From CAZDYI01 sp964509765 (lineage in GTDB: Bacteria; Pseudomonadota; Gammaproteobacteria; Tethybacterales; Tethybacteraceae), in the NCBI GenBank assembly GCA_964509765.1, contig CAZDYI010000125.1, positions 1-14,114 on the forward strand: DNA of 14,114 nucleotides. Reading direction: 5' to 3'. Position 1 is the first letter of the stretch; every line of letters begins with the position of its first letter. Both the position numbers and the translations under genes were made by a program. Shown in pieces: positions 7,136 to 13,727 of the stretch. Under the pieces are notes generated by a model, which was given only the letters and a program-made list of their open reading frames with translations, made no database searches and had not been told where the DNA came from.

Positions 7136-8173
7136 TCAGCCCTTGATCAGGTCGAGGGCATCGCCCCAGGTGTCCGAGAGGCAGAAGCCGAGCTGGTGGG
7201 GATCGTCCGGGTCTACCCCGATCCGGTGCTCCCCGTGGATCCAGGCGCGGCCCGACACCTCGGGGACGATCGCGCCGCGTCCGGCCACCGTCGCCTTGTC
7301 GGCGGCCCTCACCTCGAACCTGCCGCCGATGATCGACCGGGCGACATGGGTCTCGCCTGCCTTGGCCTCGCCGCGCTCGAGCATCGCCGCAAGCCTGGCG
7401 CTGCTGCCCGTCCCGCACGGCGACCTGTCGACCCTGCCCGGCGGCAGGATGGTTGCGTTGACCAGCTCCCCGTCGTTGTTGCGGCCGGTGAACATGACGT
7501 ACGCGAGGTGGCTCAGCGAGCTGTGCTCGGGATGCTCGAGCTCAACCGCGGCGTTGCATGCGCGGTGCACGGCGGATCCAGCCTCTACGAGCCTGCGCGC
7601 ACTGCCGGGCTCGATCTCGATCCCGAGCTGCGCCGCGTCGACCAGGGCGTAGTAGAGCCCGCCGAAGGCGAGGTCGATCGTCACCTCTCCGAGGCCGGGT
7701 ACGTCAACTGAAACGTCGAGCCGCTCCGCGAAGCAGGGAGTCATCCGCAGCGAGACGCTCTCGCACTTCCCGCCCCGGCAGATGGCGGTTGCGGTCACCA
7801 GGCCCGCCGGCGTGTCGAGTCTCACGACCGCGGTCGGCTCGCTCATCCCGACGATCCCGGTCTCGAGCAGGACCGTGACCACGCAAATAGCGTTCGACCC
7901 CGACATGCTGTGCGCGCGGTCCGCCTGCAGGATGACGAACGCGGCGTCGGCATCCTCCCGGCAGGGCGGAAGAAGCAGGATGGTGCTCATTGCCGCGTGC
8001 CCGCGCGGCTCGAAGACGCAGAAGCGCCGCAGGTCGTCGCCGGGCCCGTTGAGGTGGTCCATGCGCTCGAGCATGGTGTTCCCGGGAACGTCCGGAAGCC
8101 CTTCGGTCACGACCCTTCCGGCCTCGCCCTCGCAGTGGGCCTCGACCATCGTCAGGGTCCGCTTCCAGCGCAT
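7136..8173 (-). CDS. Proline racemase/hydroxyproline epimerase family protein (Ser/Cys type)
   Basis: Cytosolic cofactor-independent enzyme of the proline racemase superfamily, which inverts or dehydrates proline and hydroxyproline stereoisomers. From the ATG at 8173 it has 345 residues, usual for the family. The N-terminus (TMVEAHCEGEAGRVVTEGLP) matches the family motif DxHxxGExxRV. The first catalytic position, Cys in true proline racemase (MCGH), is Ser91 (HSMSGSN); the second is Cys253 (DRSPCGTG). Characterised Ser/Cys members act as hydroxyproline 2-epimerases, whereas Cys/Thr members are trans-3-hydroxy-L-proline dehydratases, so epimerase on 3- or 4-hydroxyproline is the best guess. 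An in-frame GTG at 8188 would add five residues; 8173 fits homologues better. The gene is transcribed toward the SDR and divergent from the small membrane protein. No hydroxyproline oxidase or transporter is adjacent. Confidence 0.85.
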   Translation of the reverse strand: MRWKRTLTMVEAHCEGEAGRVVTEGLPDVPGNTMLERMDHLNGPGDDLRRFCVFEPRGHAAMSTILLLPPCREDADAAFVILQADRAHSMSGSNAICVVTVLLETGIVGMSEPTAVVRLDTPAGLVTATAICRGGKCESVSLRMTPCFAERLDVSVDVPGLGEVTIDLAFGGLYYALVDAAQLGIEIEPGSARRLVEAGSAVHRACNAAVELEHPEHSSLSHLAYVMFTGRNNDGELVNATILPPGRVDRSPCGTGSSARLAAMLERGEAKAGETHVARSIIGGRFEVRAADKATVAGRGAIVPEVSGRAWIHGEHRIGVDPDDPHQLGFCLSDTWGDALDLIKG

Positions 8174-8245
8174 CGTCGGGATTCTCACAGACCTCGCTCG
8201 GGCGGTGCGAAAATCAAGGAATGGTCGCTCCCGAGCTTTCGTCCG

Positions 8246-8253
8246 GCAGGAAG
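8246..8253 (+). promoter_or_regulatory. Shine-Dalgarno favouring the 8260 start
   Basis: GCAGGAAG ends six bases before the ATG at 8260, whereas the upstream ATG at 8221 has AAGGA directly abutting it with no spacer. This makes 8260 the more likely start of the small membrane protein. Confidence 0.5.
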
Positions 8254-8259
8254 CTGGCC

Positions 8260-8649
8260 ATGATTCTCCTGGTCGGCCTCATGTACCCGGTCGGCCAGGC
8301 GGCGTCATACGTCGCGCGGTTCTCGCTCGAAATGCCCGAGGGCGCCGGGTTCACCGACGTCGCCTTCGGCCTTGTGCTGTTCTACGCCGTCGGCTGCCTG
8401 GCGGCATGGATCCTTCTCTCGTCGCTGCTGCGGCAGTGGCGCAGGAAGGCGTGGGTGGGAATCAGCTACGCCCCGTTCCTGTTCGTGTCGTTCGTCGCAT
8501 CCGTTCGCGGCGGGCTGCTGGGCCCGGTCGGCGTGATCGCCTTCGGCCTGGCGCCCTTGTTTTTTCCGTGGTTGCTGTGGCGCCTGTATCCCAGTTTCGC
8601 GATTCCGGACCCGAAGGCAAGGAGACAGGACAAGTCGGACGGCGGCTGA
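8260..8649 (+). CDS. Small four-helix membrane protein, unknown function
   Basis: I do not recognise this protein. It has 129 residues from the ATG at 8260; a start at 8221 would give 142 residues but has no usable ribosome-binding spacing. Four hydrophobic spans are seen at about residues 1-18, 33-57, 64-82 and 85-107. A basic QWRRK loop (59-63) lies between spans 2 and 3, and the tail is polar and charged (PDPKARRQDKSD). By the positive-inside rule, the loop and the C-terminus should be cytoplasmic. There are no cysteine pairs or catalytic motifs. It is divergent from the racemase and followed by a hairpin region before glyA, so it is probably a single-gene unit. Coding is supported by GC-rich third positions and by the hydrophobic pattern. 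Confidence 0.65.
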   Translation: MILLVGLMYPVGQAASYVARFSLEMPEGAGFTDVAFGLVLFYAVGCLAAWILLSSLLRQWRRKAWVGISYAPFLFVSFVASVRGGLLGPVGVIAFGLAPLFFPWLLWRLYPSFAIPDPKARRQDKSDGG

Positions 8650-8684
8650 ACCGGCTCGGAGAATCGTCGGCGTCCCCGCCGGTT
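8649..8684 (+). terminator. Competing hairpins between the membrane protein gene and glyA
   Basis: Two overlapping stems are possible: AACCGGC (8649-8655) with GCCGGTT (8678-8684), or CGGCG (8668-8672) with CGCCG (8677-8681) around a TCCC loop. Both use the same right arm, so they exclude each other. The sequence beyond is AT-rich (TAAAATTATTTT). It most simply ends the upstream transcript; an attenuator arrangement is possible only if glyA is also read from upstream. Confidence 0.4.
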
Positions 8685-8685
8685 G

Positions 8686-8691
8686 TAAAAT
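8686..8691 (+). promoter_or_regulatory. Candidate glyA -10 box
   Basis: TAAAAT, in an AT-rich island unusual for this DNA, lies 21 bases before the glyA GTG. No convincing -35 is seen at 16-18 bases spacing. Initiation here would give a leader of about 15 nt that excludes the hairpins just upstream. Confidence 0.4.
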
Positions 8692-8712
8692 TATTTTCCG
8701 CTCGAATCTGAA

Positions 8713-10002
8713 GTGCCCAAGGTGAACCCGGAAGCAGCAGTCGCGTCCGCCGCGTTCGGCGCGGCCCCGCTGGCGGAGGCCGACCCCGACCTGCATGCGG
8801 CGATGGAGCGCGAGCGGCAGCGCCAAGAGACCCACCTCGAGCTGATCGCGTCTGAGAACTACACCTCGCCGCAGGTGATGGAGGCGTGCGGGAGCGCGCT
8901 CACGAACAAGTACGCCGAGGGCTACCCCGGCCGGCGCTATTACGGCGGATGCGAGCACGTCGACGTCGTCGAGCAGCTCGCGATCGACAGGTGCAACGAG
9001 CTGTTCGGATGCGAGGCGTCGAACGTCCAGCCGCACTCGGGCTCGCAGGCGAACCAGGCCGTGATGCTCGCGACGTGCAAGCCGGGCGACACGATACTCG
9101 GCATGTCGCTGCCCGCCGGCGGGCACCTCTCGCACGGAACCAAGGTCAACGTCAGCGGAAAGATATACAACGCGGTCGGATACGGACTCGTTCCCGAGAC
9201 CGAGGAGATCGACTACGACGGTCTCGCCGCGCTCGCCGGCGAGCACAGGCCCAAGCTGATAGTGAGCGGCGCGTCCGCGTACGCGCTTCCGATCGACTGG
9301 GCGCGCATCCGCGAGATCGCCGACGGCGTCGGCGCGCTCGTGCTCGCCGACATCGCCCACTACGCCGGGCTGGTCACTGCGGGCGTCTACCCGAGCCCGG
9401 TCGGCATCGCGCAGTTCGTCACGTCGACCACGCACAAGAGCCTGCGCGGGCCGCGCGGCGGGCTTGTCATATCGGACCCGGAATTCGCGAAGAAGGTCAA
9501 CTCCGCGGTCTTCCCCGGCCTGCAGGGCGGGCCGCTCATGCACATCATCGCCGGCAAGGCCGTCGCCTTCGGCGAGGCGCTCAAGCCGTCCTTCAAGGAC
9601 TACGCGCGGAAGGTGGTCGAGAACGCGGCCGCGATGGCCGACGAGCTCACGAAGCTCGGTCTGCGGATAGTCTCGGGCCGGACCGAGTCCCACGTGTTCC
9701 TGGTCGACCTCACGCCCAAGGGCGTGACCGGCAAGGACGCAGAGGAGTCGCTCGACCGCGCGCACATCACGCTAAACAAGAACGCGATCCCGAACGACCC
9801 GCAGAAGCCGACGGTAACCTCGGGGATTCGGATCGGCACGCCTGCGCTCACCACGCGCGGGCTGGGCCCCGACGACGCGCGGCACGTGGCGAGGCTCCTG
9901 GTCCGGGTGCTCGAGGACGTCGGCAGCGAAAGGACAGAGGGCGAGGTCGCCTCCGAGGTGATGGAGGTCTGCGCGGGGCATCCGGTCTACCCGCGCGGCT
10001 GA
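8713..10002 (+). CDS. glyA: Serine hydroxymethyltransferase
   Basis: PLP enzyme that interconverts serine plus tetrahydrofolate with glycine plus 5,10-methylene-THF, the main one-carbon source for purines, thymidylate and methionine; cytosolic. It has 429 residues against 417 in E. coli. Signatures in order: ELIASENYTSPQV (43-55), NKYAEGYPGRRYYGG, the PHSGSQANQAV PLP region, GLVTAG, and the Schiff-base lysine K242 in TSTTHKSLRGPRGG, followed by FPGLQGGP. The C-terminal TSGIRIGTPALTTRG is intact. The GTG start gives about 12 extra N-terminal residues relative to many homologues; a second GTG three codons on (8722) is an alternative, and neither has a clear Shine-Dalgarno. It heads glyA-nrdR-ribD, a neighbourhood common in beta/gamma-proteobacteria. 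Confidence 0.97.
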   Translation: MPKVNPEAAVASAAFGAAPLAEADPDLHAAMERERQRQETHLELIASENYTSPQVMEACGSALTNKYAEGYPGRRYYGGCEHVDVVEQLAIDRCNELFGCEASNVQPHSGSQANQAVMLATCKPGDTILGMSLPAGGHLSHGTKVNVSGKIYNAVGYGLVPETEEIDYDGLAALAGEHRPKLIVSGASAYALPIDWARIREIADGVGALVLADIAHYAGLVTAGVYPSPVGIAQFVTSTTHKSLRGPRGGLVISDPEFAKKVNSAVFPGLQGGPLMHIIAGKAVAFGEALKPSFKDYARKVVENAAAMADELTKLGLRIVSGRTESHVFLVDLTPKGVTGKDAEESLDRAHITLNKNAIPNDPQKPTVTSGIRIGTPALTTRGLGPDDARHVARLLVRVLEDVGSERTEGEVASEVMEVCAGHPVYPRG

Positions 10003-10053
10003 GCGCGGTTCCGGTCCGCTCGCCGCGGGCGGCATGCAGGGGGTGAAGCCGGG

Positions 10054-10521
10054 ATGAAGTGCCCGAAGTGCGGAAGCGAGAAGACCGAGGTAAAGGACAC
10101 GAGGATGCTCGCCGAGCGCCGGCGCCGGCGCCGCGAGTGCTCCGCCTGCGGCCAGAGGTTCACCACGACTGAGGTCTACGGCATCCACCGGTCGAACCAG
10201 CCGACCCTCGTTCCGCCGGACGTCCTCAAGCGCGACGGGAAGCTTGAGCAGTTCAGCAGCGAAAAGATCAAGTCGTGCATCGGCCAGGCATGCAGCAGGC
10301 GCCCGATCTCGGGCGAGGACCTCGAGCAGATCGTCGAGTCAGTCTGCGAGATGGTGGAGAAGCACGGAACGAACCCGGTTGAGATCTCCCACGTCACCAA
10401 GGCTGTGTTCGACGGCCTGATCAACCTGGACCACATAGCGGCGATGAGGTACGCGCTCCAGTACATGGAGTTCGAGGATCCCGGCGACTTCCGGGAATTC
10501 AGCAAGAAAGAGTGCGAGTGA
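10054..10521 (+). CDS. nrdR: Transcriptional repressor NrdR (zinc ribbon plus ATP-cone)
   Basis: Nucleotide-sensing repressor of ribonucleotide reductase genes that binds NrdR boxes at nrd promoters. Its 155 residues are of typical length. The zinc ribbon uses C3, C6 (CPKCG), C29 and C32 (CSACG), preceded by six arginines (22-27). FTTTE (36-40) follows, and the ATP-cone begins near residue 57 (VLKRDGKLEQF) and runs to about 145. Two features differ from the standard protein: the zinc knuckle is about two residues shorter than in E. coli (C31/C34 there), and the linker from FTTxE to the ATP-cone is about eight residues longer (HRSNQPTLVPPD). It starts 51 bases after glyA, with a GGGGGT element upstream, and overlaps ribD. 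I see no obvious NrdR box in the window. Confidence 0.95.
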   Translation: MKCPKCGSEKTEVKDTRMLAERRRRRRECSACGQRFTTTEVYGIHRSNQPTLVPPDVLKRDGKLEQFSSEKIKSCIGQACSRRPISGEDLEQIVESVCEMVEKHGTNPVEISHVTKAVFDGLINLDHIAAMRYALQYMEFEDPGDFREFSKKECE

Positions 10522-11582
10522 GTGACCGCGTCCGCATGGCGCGGGCGCTTGAGCTGGCGATGAGGGGAAGCCGCAGCTGCGCGCCGAACCCGATGGTCGG
10601 ATGCGTGGTGGTTGCGAACAACGGCGCGTCCTTCGAGGGCTTCCACCGCGAGGCCGGCGGGCCGCATGCGGAGGTCGCCGCGCTGGACGCGGCCGGCGAG
10701 TCGGCGAGGGGCGCGGAGATGTTCGTGACCCTCGAGCCGTGCGCGCACACCGGGAGGACGCCGCCCTGCGTCGGAAGGGTGGTCGAGGCCGGGGTGGCCG
10801 AGGTCCACGTTGCGATGAAGGACCCCGACCCGCGCAACGACGGCCGCGGGATCGATGCGCTCCGCGAGGCCGGGGTCGCATGCGAGGTCGGCCTGCTTGC
10901 CGACGAGGCGGCCTGGCTCAACCGCGGCTTCGTCTCGCGCGTTGCGCGCAAGCGTCCCTGGGTCCGCCTCAAGACCGCGTCGACGATGGACGGAAGGATC
11001 GGACTCGGCGACGGCAGCGGGATGGCGATAACCTGCGAGCGCTCGCGCAGGCTGGTCCACCGGATGCGCGCGGAGAGCTGCGCCGTGATGACGGGCAGCG
11101 GAACCGCGCTCGCCGACGACCCGCAGCTTACCGCGCGGGACGTGGGCGCGAAGCGCCAGCCGCTTCGCTTCCTCGTCGACTCGAGGGCGCGCTGTCCGGC
11201 GAAGCTGAGGATGTACGAGGGCGGGGCGGTTCTGGTCACCGCGTCGGATCCGCCCGACGGGCTTGCGGAGGACGTCGAGGTCCTCAGGCTGCGAGGCAGC
11301 GACGGCAAGGTCGACCTCAAGGGGCTCCTGGAGGAGATGGCCGTGCGCTTCGAGGTCAACAGCCTGATGGTCGAGGCCGGCGCGGGGCTTGCGGGCGCAA
11401 TGCTTTCGCAGGGCCTGGTCGACGAGGTTAGCGCGTTCGTCTCGCCGCGCTACCTGGGGACGGGCATGAGCGTTGCTGACTTCAAAGGCGATACCGGAAT
11501 CGAAGGCGCTCCGGAATTCAAGATGCGCGAGATGCGGATGGTTGGGGATGACGGACTCATCACTCTCGTCGCCGAAGGGTAA
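10518..11582 (+). CDS. ribD: Bifunctional riboflavin biosynthesis deaminase/reductase
   Basis: Two-domain enzyme of riboflavin synthesis: the N-terminal zinc deaminase acts on diaminohydroxyphosphoribosylaminopyrimidine and the C-terminal reductase reduces the ribosyl side chain with NADPH. From the GTG at 10518 it has 354 residues, the usual size. The zinc site is H50 and E52 (PHAEVAAL) with C75 and C84 (EPCAHTGRTPPC). The reductase domain starts near residue 148 (WVRLKTASTMDGRIG) and includes GSGTALADDPQLTAR. The 10518 start makes a GTGA overlap with the nrdR stop, with AAGAAAGAG (10504-10512) five bases upstream; GTG 10512 is an alternative adding two residues. ribE, ribBA and ribH, which often follow, are missing; alr starts inside the 3' end instead. 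Confidence 0.95.
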   Translation: MSDRVRMARALELAMRGSRSCAPNPMVGCVVVANNGASFEGFHREAGGPHAEVAALDAAGESARGAEMFVTLEPCAHTGRTPPCVGRVVEAGVAEVHVAMKDPDPRNDGRGIDALREAGVACEVGLLADEAAWLNRGFVSRVARKRPWVRLKTASTMDGRIGLGDGSGMAITCERSRRLVHRMRAESCAVMTGSGTALADDPQLTARDVGAKRQPLRFLVDSRARCPAKLRMYEGGAVLVTASDPPDGLAEDVEVLRLRGSDGKVDLKGLLEEMAVRFEVNSLMVEAGAGLAGAMLSQGLVDEVSAFVSPRYLGTGMSVADFKGDTGIEGAPEFKMREMRMVGDDGLITLVAEG

Positions 11583-12654
11583 CCTCGCCAACCTGGTCTC
11601 GGCGGCGATAGACCTCGGCGCTTGCGCGGACAACTGCGCGCGGCTCCGCAAGGCCGCCGGCAGGCGCAAGCTGTTCGCGGTGGTCAAGGCCAACGCGTAC
11701 GGCCACGGCATGGAGCAAGTCGCCGGCGCGATCGCAGGATCGGTTGACGGCTACTGCGTGTTCAACATCAACGACGGGGCAAGGATGGGAGCGCTGAATC
11801 TCGGCAAGCCCGTCCTGCTTCTCGGCGGGGTGCACTCCGACGGCGAGGCCGAGGCCGCCGCCGAGCTCGGGCTGTGGGTCGCGGTCGGAAGCGCGCGCAG
11901 CCTCGGGATCGCGGCAGCGCATGCCGGCAGGCTGCAGAGGGTGTTCGTCAAGGTCCAGACCGGCATGCACAGACTCGGCCTGCCCGCAAGCGAGGTTGCG
12001 GGCGCGGTCGAGTCCTTGCGCAAGGCGGGATGTAAGGACGTCGCGCTGATGACTCACTACTCGGACGCAGACGTCGACGGCGGGACCGCCGCGCAGGACA
12101 AGGTCATGGACGATGTCGTGCAGTCGACCGGCCTGCCGTACAGCAAGTCGAACAGCGCGGCGACGCTTTTCCTCCCGGAGTCGGGCGAGGAGTTCGTCCG
12201 CTGCGGGATAGCAGTCTACGGTTGCACGCCGTTCGCGCACGATTCGAAAAGCGCGGAAAGCCTCGGCCTGCGGCCTGCGATGTCGCTGACAAGCTCCGTG
12301 ATCGCCGTCCAGGAGGTGAGAAAGGGCGAGGCAGTCGGGTACGGATCGAGGTGGCGCGCCGGAAGCGACACGAAGGTTGCCGTCGTCGCCTGCGGCTACG
12401 CGCACGGCTACCCGCGCTCGGCGCCCGACGGGACGCCGGTCTGGATAAGCGGCCGCGAGCGCCCGCTCGCCGGCAGGGTGTCGATGGAGATGCTCACCGT
12501 CGAGTGCCCCGAAGGGGACGTCGCCGTCGGCGACACGGCCCAGCTGTGGGGCGACAGGGTCCCCGTCGACCTCGTGGCCAACATGGCGGGAACGATCGGC
12601 TATGAGCTAGTCGCGGGCCTGCCGGACGCGGTTCCCCGCGACTGCGGCTCCTAG
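11548..12654 (+). CDS. alr: Alanine racemase
   Basis: PLP-dependent racemase that makes D-alanine for peptidoglycan. It has 368 residues. The PLP lysine is K47 in AVVKANAYGHG (44-54), the opposite catalytic base is Y265 in GEAVGYGSRW, and R218 (RCGIAVYG) fits the arginine that contacts the pyridine nitrogen. Also present are KVQTGMHRLG (135-144), SNSAATL, CGYAHGYPR and RVSMEMLTVE. The ATG at 11548 leaves a short N-terminal tail before the AAIDLG strand, as in homologues; it overlaps ribD by 35 bases in another frame, so translation is probably coupled. A TTG at 11473 in the same frame would add 25 residues with no family support. Biosynthetic (alr) and catabolic (dadX) types cannot be separated by eye, but the housekeeping setting favours alr. 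Confidence 0.95.
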   Translation: MTDSSLSSPKGNLANLVSAAIDLGACADNCARLRKAAGRRKLFAVVKANAYGHGMEQVAGAIAGSVDGYCVFNINDGARMGALNLGKPVLLLGGVHSDGEAEAAAELGLWVAVGSARSLGIAAAHAGRLQRVFVKVQTGMHRLGLPASEVAGAVESLRKAGCKDVALMTHYSDADVDGGTAAQDKVMDDVVQSTGLPYSKSNSAATLFLPESGEEFVRCGIAVYGCTPFAHDSKSAESLGLRPAMSLTSSVIAVQEVRKGEAVGYGSRWRAGSDTKVAVVACGYAHGYPRSAPDGTPVWISGRERPLAGRVSMEMLTVECPEGDVAVGDTAQLWGDRVPVDLVANMAGTIGYELVAGLPDAVPRDCGS

Positions 12655-12671
12655 CCCCGGCAAGTCTTTCC

Positions 12672-12677
12672 TATAAT
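12672..12677 (+). promoter_or_regulatory. Candidate mlaA -10 box
   Basis: A perfect TATAAT in the 41-base alr-mlaA gap, preceded by CTTTCC and 18 bases before the mlaA ATG. No good -35 hexamer is seen at normal spacing. It suggests mlaA has its own promoter with a leader of about a dozen bases. Confidence 0.5.
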
Positions 12678-12695
12678 TAACGGCTGGCTGAAGCT

Positions 12696-13499
12696 ATGAG
12701 GATTTCCTGCGCACTGGCCGCCGCGGCGGCGCTTGCCGCCTCGGGATGCACGATGCTCGAGTCGGGCCGCGCCGCTATGGACGGCGAGGATCTCGACCTG
12801 CACCCGAACGATCCCTTCGAGATCGAGAACCGCTTCATCTACAACGTCAACTCCGCGATCGACCGGACCGTGCTCGAGCCCGCCGCGCGTGCGTACGTCG
12901 CGACCGCGCCTGAGCCGGTGCAGGGCTGCGTATCGAACTTCTTCTCGAACCTCGGCGAGCCGGTCAACGCGGTCTCGCACGCGCTCGCATTCAACCGCGA
13001 GAGCGCGAGCCAGTCCGTCTCCCGCTTCCTGATGAACACCGTCGTAGGCGCGGCCGGCTGCGTCGACGTCGCGGAGGAGGCCGGCCTCGAGGAGCGCGAG
13101 GCGGACCTCGGGCTCGCGGTGCGCTCGTGGGGCGACACCGACTACGAGAACGACGCGTCGCTGTACCTCGTCGTGCCGATCCTCGGCCCGACCACGCCGG
13201 TCGACGGCGCGGGCTCGTTCGTCGGCCGCTCGTACGTGCACCCGTTCAACTTCCCGTACGGCAAGCGCGAGGACGGCGAGGAGACCCGCTCGGAGTTCGC
13301 GCGGCTCAATCCCTACGGGATGCGCGAGCGCAGCAAGCGCAACATCGCCGACGGGCTCGACGGCTTTCACACCAGGGTCGAGCTCCTGGACGCCACCGAC
13401 CTGGTCAGGGAGGTTGCGCTCGACGAGTACTCGTTTGTCCGCGACGCCTACCTTGAGCAGCGGGCCGGCGGCGCGGGCGACCTCAGAGACGAGGACTGA
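12696..13499 (+). CDS. mlaA: MlaA (VacJ) family outer-membrane lipoprotein
   Basis: Lipoprotein that sits in the outer membrane with porins and removes mislocalised phospholipid from the outer leaflet, passing it to the Mla pathway. It has 267 residues. A lipoprotein signal ends at AASGC, giving C18 as the lipidated residue. The family core follows: DPFEIENRFIYNVNSAIDR (39-57), PVQGCVSNFFSNLGEPVNAV (74-93), RFLMNTVVGAAGCVDVA (110-126), a shortened form of the EDFGQTLGVWG segment (ADLGLAVRSWG, 136-146), and LVVPILGPTTPVDGAG (158-173). The C-terminal third is more divergent. No mlaBCDEF genes are adjacent. The start is the only sensible ATG before the signal; the ribosome-binding site is weak (CTGAAG). 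tRNA-Pro begins 19 bases after the stop. Confidence 0.93.
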   Translation: MRISCALAAAAALAASGCTMLESGRAAMDGEDLDLHPNDPFEIENRFIYNVNSAIDRTVLEPAARAYVATAPEPVQGCVSNFFSNLGEPVNAVSHALAFNRESASQSVSRFLMNTVVGAAGCVDVAEEAGLEEREADLGLAVRSWGDTDYENDASLYLVVPILGPTTPVDGAGSFVGRSYVHPFNFPYGKREDGEETRSEFARLNPYGMRERSKRNIADGLDGFHTRVELLDATDLVREVALDEYSFVRDAYLEQRAGGAGDLRDED

Positions 13500-13518
13500 C
13501 CGCTTCAATCATCACACC

Positions 13519-13592
<74 letters not shown>

Positions 13593-13612
13593 CCCGGCGC
13601 CTCCCACCGTCT

Positions 13613-13689
13613 GTGCCCGTAGCTCAATTGGATAGAGCATCGGCCTTCTAAGCCGCAGGTTGCAGGTTCGACTCCTGTCGGGCACGCCA
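13613..13689 (+). tRNA. tRNA-Arg (anticodon UCU)
   Basis: Acceptor GTGCCCG (13613-13619) pairs with CGGGCAC (13679-13685). The D arm is GCTC/GAGC, and the anticodon stem TCGGC/GCCGC (with one mismatch) holds loop CTTCTAA with anticodon TCT. The T arm is GCAGG-TTCGACT-CCTGT. Discriminator G is followed by an encoded CCA (13687-13689). It reads the rare AGA/AGG arginine codons and lies 20 bases after tRNA-Pro, so the two probably share a transcript. Confidence 0.96.
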
Positions 13690-13691
13690 CC

Positions 13692-13707
13692 TTCCGCATG
13701 CGCGGAA
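13692..13707 (+). terminator. Hairpin just after tRNA-Arg
   Basis: TTCCGC (13692-13697), loop ATGC, GCGGAA (13702-13707): a perfect 6-bp stem with a four-base loop, two bases after the tRNA 3' CCA. The tail is AACATAG, without a T-run. It could end or help process the tRNA transcript; intrinsic termination is doubtful. Confidence 0.4.
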
Positions 13708-13711
13708 AACA

Positions 13712-13717
13712 TAGAAT
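13712..13717 (+). promoter_or_regulatory. Candidate -10 box of the ankyrin-repeat gene
   Basis: TAGAAT, identical to the boxes ahead of leuS and nuoF, lies 10 bases before the GTG at 13728. Initiation at the usual distance would put the transcript 5' end within a few bases of the start codon, giving an almost leaderless message. No clear -35 is seen. Confidence 0.4.
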
Positions 13718-13727
13718 CGCAAGGATA

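Noticed and set aside
8305..9765. Minus-strand frame of 486 aa opposite glyA and the small membrane protein gene
   Set aside because: It is antisense to a clear serine hydroxymethyltransferase, with no recognisable domain and shadow composition.
11473..11547. Longer alr starting at TTG 11473
   Set aside because: The extra 25 residues are a shadow of ribD and have no counterpart in alanine racemases.
10176..11711. Minus-strand frame of 511 aa opposite nrdR-ribD-alr
   Set aside because: It spans three well-supported plus-strand genes and has no family motif.
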